From Bacteroidales bacterium (GTDB taxonomy: Bacteria; Bacteroidota; Bacteroidia; Bacteroidales; Muribaculaceae), in NCBI GenBank assembly GCA_004552725.1, contig SFNM01000056.1, positions 1 through 12,305 of the forward strand: a stretch of DNA of 12,305 nt. The letters are read 5' to 3'. Within the stretch, counting starts at the first letter, position 1; each line of letters starts with the position of its first letter. The translations under genes and the position numbers were made by a program. Shown piece by piece: positions 7,188-12,305 of this stretch. A model generated the notes under the pieces. The model was not told the DNA's origin. It saw nothing but the letters and a program-made list of their open reading frames with translations, and searched no databases.

Positions 7188-8452
7188 TCGAAAAGGGATA
7201 ATTGATTAGGGTCGTTAGGTTGGTTTTTTCTTCGTTTAGGCTCTTGGTATCCGAAGTCGGAGTTGTCGTCGGGACGGATAGGGGGAGTTGCCACGGGTTT
7301 GCTGTTTGTGAACCATTCATCTGTTTCCAATTCGCGAGCGATAGCGGAGAGGTCTTCCTCGGAGATTTTGGGGGCGGGCTCTTCGTCTAAGGGGTCGGTG
7401 ATTGTGATTAGGGTAGATGGTTTGGTGCTTTGAAGTTTATCTATTTGTTGTTTGAGTTCTTTTTCACGTTGTGCTTGAGCGCGAATGTTTTCGCTGATTG
7501 TATTACGGAGGCCGGTGATTTCGTTGTCGCGAGCAGCGATAGTTTTGCGCAGTTGTTTGATTTTTTCTTCTTTGGCGGTAAGAATTTCGTCGACTTTTTG
7601 CATTTGTGGCACCACTTCGTTGAATTTCGAGAGTTCGTCGCGAGCGGCGTCTAATTCTTGCTTGGTTTTTTTGAGTTGAGAGTTTGCATTTTCAAGTTCT
7701 TTTTTTGCCTCGGCGAGTCGCTTGCGTTGATCTTCGAGCATTTCGTTAGCAACGCGGTTTTGCTCTTTGAGAGAGTCGATACCGGATTGCATTTCGGAGA
7801 TTGTTTGCTGTAGATTAGCGATTTGGTCGGCGTTGGCTGGATCTATTGGTGCGTCAGAGCCACTTTGGACAGAGGCGACGCGAAGGCGATTTACCAAAGA
7901 ACGTTTTTCGAGGTCGAGTTGTTCGCGCTCGGCTTCGAGTTTGGCTAATTGAGCCTCCAGATCGTGAACACGGTCGGAGAGAGCGCGGCGTTGTCGGTCG
8001 GCGCTAAGTTGCTTTTGATGGAATTCGTCGCTTTTGCGCTGCACTTCGGCAGACTTTGCTTTGGTGGCGGCTATTTCGTCTTCGAGAGCGAGGCGAGTTT
8101 GCTGCCATTGCTGTTCGCAGTATTGGCGAGCGGTGTCGGAGAGTGAGTTGAGGTATTGTTGAATGTCTTTGTCGAGAGCGTTTCGGATAAAATCGGCTTG
8201 CGCTTTTGGGTCGACAGACTCGGCCACGAATTTTGGCAACGATTGATTGAAAATGTCGATAACGCTTTTGAAGATTCGTTGAGCAATATCTTTGTCGAAC
8301 GATGGAGGGTCGATGGGATTGTTGGCCGGCGCATTTTTTTGTGTGGCGGGCTTTTGAGCGGCAGAGGGGTCGGAGTCGTCGGCGAGGATTTGATCATCGT
8401 CAACGTCGTCGGAACCGAAACCGAATATGCGTTTTATGAAGTTTAAAGCCAT
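7184..8452 (-). CDS. Coiled-coil protein with C-terminal sliding-clamp-binding motif
   Basis: A 422-residue cytoplasmic protein with no signal peptide. Residues about 1-50 are acidic and disordered (DDVDDD), and 50-120 form a small helical region. Residues about 125-345 are a long coiled coil broken near 190-210. The tail, about 355-422, is Pro/Asp-rich and disordered. The last six residues are QLSLFE; QLSLF (417-421, positions 7190-7204) matches the canonical beta-clamp-binding pentapeptide QL[SD]LF, and an exposed C-terminal end is the usual place for it. From this I infer an interaction with DnaN. No enzymatic domain is visible, and the coiled coil suggests a scaffold or oligomer. The gene is 17 nt downstream of the receiver/PPDK_N gene and overlaps the DPP-IV gene by 4 nt. 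recR, a repair gene, lies in the same operon. I do not recognise a named family. Confidence 0.9.
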   Translation of the reverse strand: MALNFIKRIFGFGSDDVDDDQILADDSDPSAAQKPATQKNAPANNPIDPPSFDKDIAQRIFKSVIDIFNQSLPKFVAESVDPKAQADFIRNALDKDIQQYLNSLSDTARQYCEQQWQQTRLALEDEIAATKAKSAEVQRKSDEFHQKQLSADRQRRALSDRVHDLEAQLAKLEAEREQLDLEKRSLVNRLRVASVQSGSDAPIDPANADQIANLQQTISEMQSGIDSLKEQNRVANEMLEDQRKRLAEAKKELENANSQLKKTKQELDAARDELSKFNEVVPQMQKVDEILTAKEEKIKQLRKTIAARDNEITGLRNTISENIRAQAQREKELKQQIDKLQSTKPSTLITITDPLDEEPAPKISEEDLSAIARELETDEWFTNSKPVATPPIRPDDNSDFGYQEPKRRKNQPNDPNQLSLFE

Positions 8453-8469
8453 GGGTAGTGGAAGATGGT

Positions 8470-11454
8470 TTAAGGTTGTGTATCATTGATGTCGAAGGCC
8501 ACGATACCGGTGCCTTTTCGACCATTGATGGCGATAGTGAGAGGGTGGGGGAAGCGGACGGCGCGGATGTATCCATCGTCGTAGAAAGCGTCCATGGCAT
8601 CGAGGCGCTGGATATTGTAGCAAGCCGATGCCTGTTTGGGGCTGATGGTGAAGTAGCCAACGCCGAAACTGGTGAGGTTGTGAAAGAAGTGGGTGCCTTG
8701 GCTTGGCTCGATGTCGTAGTTGGAGAGCGAAGCCTCTACGATGAGTCGTGTAGAGGCAATGTCGGCCCAATGGACGGGAATACCGAGGGCGGGGTCGGAC
8801 GACCCCCAACGGCCGGGTCCGATTAGTACATAGTTTTCGCCTTCGGCGGTGAGTTGGGCGTTGAGTTTGTTGAGGAGTGGCACTAATTGAGGGTTGCGGA
8901 GAGAGTCGAAGGTGTCGGGTCGGATGTAAACGACGGTATGAATACCTTCAATGCTGCCGTTGCCGATAGCGGTGGATGAACGGAGCAACAGGCGGTTGGG
9001 GTCGACATCGAGCATAGCGTCGGTGATGAGTTCCTTGCGGTCGATGATGGGCCGGATTTGGAGCCAGTAGATGTGGCCTTTTGTGGTGGAGGATGCGGCG
9101 TTAGGTTCGATGATACCGGCGAACTCGATTTCGATGGGTCGTTGCATGGCAATTTGGCCTTGCTCGAGCATAAGATGGATGGCAGGAGCGAGGGGGTAAA
9201 CGCGGTCGCGCAACACGTTGTTGAAAGTGACTACGCGGCGGCCGCGTTCGCCTTCGTAGTCGAGGAGCATCTGGTCGAGAGCGTTGTAGGTAGAAGTGGT
9301 GTATCGCAAAGCACCGGTGTTGGCGAAGTCTTGGATTGGACGGTTGACGATGTTGAAACTGTCGTCGGTTGAGAATGGCTGAGCGTTGTCTTCTTTGACC
9401 GGAAGGGCGCAGAGGTGGGTTTGCGTTTGGCGTAGCGCCAAATCGAGGGTGGAAGTTTGGAGCACATGTTCGGGGTGGAGCGGGCTAAAGCGGAGCGCCA
9501 TACCGCCGTCGACGATGTACTTTCCGAGGCCGATGGCCACTTCGGCCACGCCGTCCTCCGGTTGCTCGTCGCCAAGTGGGTAGTAGTTGAGCGAGCGTCC
9601 AACACCGCTGAAGTGCGGGAAGTAGTATCCGTTGTATTCGCGGCCTACGACTTCCTGGATGATTACGGCCATTTTTTCTTGGTCGATAATGTTGGAAGTG
9701 GCGGCCATGTATGCTTTAGATGCGCGGTAGAATACGGATGCGTAGACGCCTTTGATGGCATCGGAGAGGAGTCGGAGACGCTCGTAGCGGTCGTCGGTGC
9801 CAGGTACCATGTAAGTGGTGTAAATACCGGCAAAGGGCTGATAGTGAGAGTCTTCCAATAGGCTTGAGGAGCGCACGGCCAAGGGTGCATCAATTACCTC
9901 GAAGAGTGCGAAGAAGTCTTCGACCAACCGCTCCGGCAGGCGGGCGGCGAGAAAGTGGTTGAGGATTTCCTCGTCGGAAGCATCGCTCAGGGCAATTGGG
10001 TAAAGGCGGTTGGTGGCCATGAACTCGTCGAAGATGTCGGTGCAGAGGACCACGGTGCGCGGTATTGAGATTGTGACACCTCCGAAGAAGTCGCAGACGG
10101 GGTTTTTCTTTATGATAGAGTCGACGAAAGCGAGGCCACGGCCTTTGCCGCCGAGTGAGCCTTGTCCGATGCGTGCAAAGTTGCTATAATGGTCGAAACG
10201 GTCTTTGCGGAACACTGCTACTACGCCACGGTTCTTCATCTTGCGATATTTCACAATCATATCGAAGATGAGTTGGCGCACAGCCGGGGCTTCGGAGATG
10301 GATTTGAAGCGGTGCATCTTCATCACGTCGGCCAGCGGGAATAGTGCACGAGAGTATAGCCAACGAGAGATGTCGTTGTGCGAAGCGTGTAGAAAGAGCG
10401 ACTCGTCGGGGATGTTGAATATTTTTTCTTGGAGGGCCTTGAGGTCGCGCAGACGCATAATTTCGCGTCCGGTTTTGGGGTCGCGGATGATGAAATCACC
10501 GAAGCCGAAGTTGGCCATAATGGCGTCGCCGAGGTCCACAGGCAGTTTCTTGGAATTTTTATCGAGGAAAACGCCGCCGATGCGTGCCACGTCGACAGCA
10601 TTGTCAACTTCGGATGATTCCACTATGAGAGGAAGGTATGGGTCGCGCTCGCGGAGGTATTCGCACAATCGGATACCGGCTTTGGGGTCTTTGCGGCCGT
10701 TGCGCATGAAGGATACATCGGAGATGACGCCCAACATATTGCGGCCGAAGCGGTTGTAGAGGTCGATGGCTTCTTCGTAGTCGCGGGCAAGCATCACTTT
10801 TGGACGGCCGCGCATGCGGAGCATTTGTTCGTGTTCGTTGAGGGCTTCTGTGGAAAATTCGCGCGATTGCTTGAGAAGGAACTTGTAGATGTGAGGAAGA
10901 ACGGATGAGTAGAAGCGCACGCTGTCTTCCACCACCATAATCATTTGAATACCAACGCGATTTACGTCGTTTTCGGCGTTGAGTTTGTCTTCGAGGAGTT
11001 TGATTATGGCTAATAAAAGGTCGACGTTGCCAAGCCAAGAGAACACGTAGTCGATGCCGGAGAGGTCCTCGTTGCTCAGTCGTCGAGAGACTTCTTTGCT
11101 GAAAGGGGTGAGCATCACCAAAGGAGTGGATGGAAACTCGGCTTTGAGGGTGTGGCAATTTACAATGCTTTCGCTGATGTCGGCGGCCGGCATCATAATC
11201 ACTAAGTCGTAGCGGACCGTGCGCAATGCTTCGAGCGCTTCGTCGATATGAGAAACGCGAGTGACGCGTGGTGGCAAACTGAGGTTGAGCGACACGTATT
11301 CGAAATAGAGTTGCTCGTCGACGCGTCCGTCTTCTTCCATCATAAAGGCGTCGTAGCGCGATGCCACCAACAGCACATTGAATATGCGCCGTTGCATTAA
11401 CTTGCTGAAAGCCGTATCTTTAAGATACAACTGCGAGAGGGATTGTTCGTTCAT
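8470..11454 (-). CDS. Tandem receiver-like domains fused to a PEP/pyruvate-binding (PPDK_N) ATP-grasp domain
   Basis: A 994-residue protein from the ATG at 11454; a TTG four codons upstream is a less likely start. Domain 1 (about 24-157) looks like a response-regulator receiver, but the acceptor Asp position reads DLVIMMPAAD, so it is probably inactive. Domain 2 (about 170-315) keeps the receiver site: VVEDS (Glu176, Asp177), acceptor Asp246 in GVISD, Ser280 and Lys299 in FLDKNS. A linker follows, then a PPDK_N-type ATP-binding module: GQGSLGGKGRG (431-441), APLAVRSSSLLEDS (523-536), and GHIYWLQIRPI near 793-803. The end contains YVLIGPGRWGSSDP, which I take to be typical of this group. The swivelling phospho-His domain and the PEP-binding barrel of true PEP synthase are absent, so that label would be wrong. 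The substrate and partner are unknown. It heads the operon. Confidence 0.9.
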   Translation of the reverse strand: MNEQSLSQLYLKDTAFSKLMQRRIFNVLLVASRYDAFMMEEDGRVDEQLYFEYVSLNLSLPPRVTRVSHIDEALEALRTVRYDLVIMMPAADISESIVNCHTLKAEFPSTPLVMLTPFSKEVSRRLSNEDLSGIDYVFSWLGNVDLLLAIIKLLEDKLNAENDVNRVGIQMIMVVEDSVRFYSSVLPHIYKFLLKQSREFSTEALNEHEQMLRMRGRPKVMLARDYEEAIDLYNRFGRNMLGVISDVSFMRNGRKDPKAGIRLCEYLRERDPYLPLIVESSEVDNAVDVARIGGVFLDKNSKKLPVDLGDAIMANFGFGDFIIRDPKTGREIMRLRDLKALQEKIFNIPDESLFLHASHNDISRWLYSRALFPLADVMKMHRFKSISEAPAVRQLIFDMIVKYRKMKNRGVVAVFRKDRFDHYSNFARIGQGSLGGKGRGLAFVDSIIKKNPVCDFFGGVTISIPRTVVLCTDIFDEFMATNRLYPIALSDASDEEILNHFLAARLPERLVEDFFALFEVIDAPLAVRSSSLLEDSHYQPFAGIYTTYMVPGTDDRYERLRLLSDAIKGVYASVFYRASKAYMAATSNIIDQEKMAVIIQEVVGREYNGYYFPHFSGVGRSLNYYPLGDEQPEDGVAEVAIGLGKYIVDGGMALRFSPLHPEHVLQTSTLDLALRQTQTHLCALPVKEDNAQPFSTDDSFNIVNRPIQDFANTGALRYTTSTYNALDQMLLDYEGERGRRVVTFNNVLRDRVYPLAPAIHLMLEQGQIAMQRPIEIEFAGIIEPNAASSTTKGHIYWLQIRPIIDRKELITDAMLDVDPNRLLLRSSTAIGNGSIEGIHTVVYIRPDTFDSLRNPQLVPLLNKLNAQLTAEGENYVLIGPGRWGSSDPALGIPVHWADIASTRLIVEASLSNYDIEPSQGTHFFHNLTSFGVGYFTISPKQASACYNIQRLDAMDAFYDDGYIRAVRFPHPLTIAINGRKGTGIVAFDINDTQP

Positions 11455-11467
11455 TTGGCGTAGCAAA

Positions 11468-11475
11468 CAAAAATA
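11468..11475 (-). promoter_or_regulatory. Candidate Bacteroidetes -7 element upstream of the seven-gene operon
   Basis: On the minus strand this reads TATTTTTG, an exact match to the Bacteroidetes -7 consensus TAnnTTTG. No good -33 TTTG is found at the usual spacing. The 5' leader would be only about 10 nt before the ATG at 11454, which is short. The element overlaps one arm of the palindrome at 11471-11506. Confidence 0.3.
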
Positions 11476-11506
11476 TCCACAAATTTACAAAAATTTGTGG
11501 ATATTT
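11471..11506. promoter_or_regulatory. Perfect 16-bp inverted repeat in front of the operon (operator or bidirectional terminator)
   Basis: The arms AAATATCCACAAATTT (11471-11486) and AAATTTGTGGATATTT (11491-11506) are exact complements separated by ACAA. T-rich stretches follow on both strands (T7 at 11512-11518 on plus; TTTTTGTTTG on minus). It lies 17 bp upstream of the first operon start and about 180 bp beyond the end of hepT. It could be a repressor operator covering the promoter, or an AT-rich terminator for the hepT-mntA transcript. The inverted repeat is certain; the role is not. Confidence 0.6.
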
Positions 11507-11584
11507 AAGCATTTTTTTGTGAAATTTTTTGTAGTGCCGTGACGCCTCTTTCATTTAAACTTCTGAAATGGTGAATAGCATCTA

Positions 11585-11663
11585 AACGAAAAAACGAATC
11601 AACGAAAAATAGAAAATACATTCTACGTTTACGTTTTTATGCTGAGAAATTCGTTATTTCGTT
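11585..11663. repeat. Array of AACGAA / TTCGTT words with 8-bp period
   Basis: AACGAA occurs at 11585, 11593 and 11601, exactly 8 bp apart. The complement TTCGTT occurs at 11650 and 11658, again 8 bp apart. Between them CGTTT occurs at 11626 and 11632. The regular spacing and opposed orientation resemble a multi-site protein-binding region in the AT-rich gap between hepT and the operon. AT-rich composition makes chance partly possible. Confidence 0.4.
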
Positions 11664-11687
11664 CCTTTAGTTGACCCGCTAAACACC

Positions 11688-12041
11688 TTAAATGAAAGAA
11701 TCGTTCTTGAGATAGGATTCGATGTAAGGCCTAAGTTTTGGAATGTCATTGATAATGGTATTCCATAATTGTTTTGGCCTTATTTTGTAATAACCATGCA
11801 CCAATACGTGCCTCATACCTTCAATGACATCCCAATCAACTTCGGGATGAGATGCTCGAAACTCTGTAGTGAGCATATAAACAGCCTCGCCAATAATCTC
11901 AACGTGTTTTACAAACCCGAAGAATAATATTGGATCCTTTTCAACATCGGCAAATTCATATTTGTCTTTGTTGTTGAGTAGTACATCAATAGAATTCAGA
12001 ATATGTTCGAGCCGTCCTTTGTCCTTAATCGTTTCTCTCAT
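11688..12041 (-). CDS. hepT: HepT-like HEPN toxin (DUF86 RNase)
   Basis: A 117-residue protein, the usual HepT length. HepT toxins are HEPN ribonucleases that act on RNA and are neutralised by the partner MntA, which AMPylates a tyrosine of the toxin. The hallmark R-x4-H-x-Y is seen at Arg77, His82 and Tyr84 (RHVLVHGYY), with the FVKHVEIIGEAV helix before it as in the DUF86 family. The ATG at 12041 was chosen over an upstream start at 12068 because the family begins close to this methionine and this gives a 17-nt overlap with the mntA end. The pair is therefore translated as a unit, antitoxin first. The DNA is richer in AT than the operon downstream, which suggests transfer. Confidence 0.92.
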   Translation of the reverse strand: MRETIKDKGRLEHILNSIDVLLNNKDKYEFADVEKDPILFFGFVKHVEIIGEAVYMLTTEFRASHPEVDWDVIEGMRHVLVHGYYKIRPKQLWNTIINDIPKLRPYIESYLKNDSFI

Positions 12042-12305
12042 AAATAAGCTGTTTGTCTGCTTCAACACTCATTTGGGCAAATGGCAAAAGGCAACCATTT
12101 TCCACAATATCTATTTTGCGGTTGAGTTTTTTGCTCAATGAGGTTATGATTTTTGAAATGGTCATAAGCGAAATGGAATCGGAATCACTATATTCGACAA
12201 GTATGTCAATGTCACTATCTGCCCGTTCCTCGCCTCTTGAGCAAGAACCGAACAACCATGCCTTTTTGATAGGCTGTGTGGCAAGATATTGCCTTATCGT
12301 GTTTA
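12025..12305 (-). CDS. mntA: MntA-like nucleotidyltransferase antitoxin, N-terminus cut by window edge
   Basis: 92 codons are visible; the frame stays open to the right edge, so the true start lies outside the window. The minimal nucleotidyltransferase motif G-S-x10-D-x-D is complete (GSCSRGEERADSDID), preceded by the typical KKAWLF strand. MntA antitoxins use ATP to add AMP to the HepT tyrosine, blocking the toxin. A TTG at 12255 should not be taken as the start, because the conserved strand just before GS would be lost. The stop lies 17 nt inside hepT. The promoter must lie to the right of the window. Confidence 0.92.
   Translation of the reverse strand, partial: NTIRQYLATQPIKKAWLFGSCSRGEERADSDIDILVEYSDSDSISLMTISKIITSLSKKLNRKIDIVENGCLLPFAQMSVEADKQLIYERND

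Noticed and set aside
8470..11454. Annotation as phosphoenolpyruvate synthase
   Set aside because: Only the PPDK_N ATP-binding part is present; the phospho-His domain and the PEP-binding barrel are missing.
11455..11466. TTG start four codons upstream for the receiver/PPDK_N protein
   Set aside because: An ATG follows at 11454, and the TTG would lie almost on the candidate promoter.

Overview
The window looks like a Bacteroidales chromosome, possibly a Muribaculaceae-type gut lineage. The grounds are a DPP-IV-type S9 peptidase, a receiver-linked PEP/pyruvate-binding-domain protein of the kind common in Bacteroidetes, almost no Shine-Dalgarno sequences before the starts, and one TAnnTTTG-type promoter candidate. 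Family and genus are inference from protein style only.

Positions 1-1364 carry no convincing gene. A + strand intrinsic terminator (27-65) probably ends a gene lying off the left edge. It is followed by about 940 bp of GC-rich repetitive DNA. Two direct copies of a modular element (unit A 250-600, unit B 944-1185) and the sequence between and just after them are packed with small perfect hairpins. Most of these share a GGA/TCC triplet loop while their stems differ. The region lies between two convergent transcription units.

Positions 1365-11454 hold one tight minus-strand operon of seven genes, listed in order of transcription: a tandem-receiver plus PPDK_N-like protein (8470-11454); a coiled-coil protein ending in a sliding-clamp-type QLSLF motif (7184-8452); a secreted dipeptidyl peptidase IV (5004-7187); a six-helix membrane protein of unknown function (3807-5000); miaA (2899-3810); a secreted protein of unknown function (1991-2902); and recR (1365-1988). 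Three junctions are 4-nt ATGA overlaps, and the other three gaps are 2, 3 and 17 nt, so the genes are very probably co-transcribed and partly translationally coupled. Functions are mixed: signalling or phosphotransfer, DNA repair, tRNA modification and periplasmic peptide degradation.

Positions 11455-11687 are an AT-rich gap with a perfect 16-bp palindrome over the candidate operon promoter and an 8-bp-period array of AACGAA/TTCGTT words. Positions 11688-12305 hold a minus-strand HepT/MntA (HEPN/MNT) toxin-antitoxin pair, with mntA cut by the right edge. This module is visibly richer in AT than the operon, which fits an accessory acquisition.

The best leads for something undescribed are the constant-loop, variable-stem hairpin family on the left, the coiled-coil protein with a terminal clamp-binding motif, and the receiver-fused ATP-grasp protein that heads the operon.
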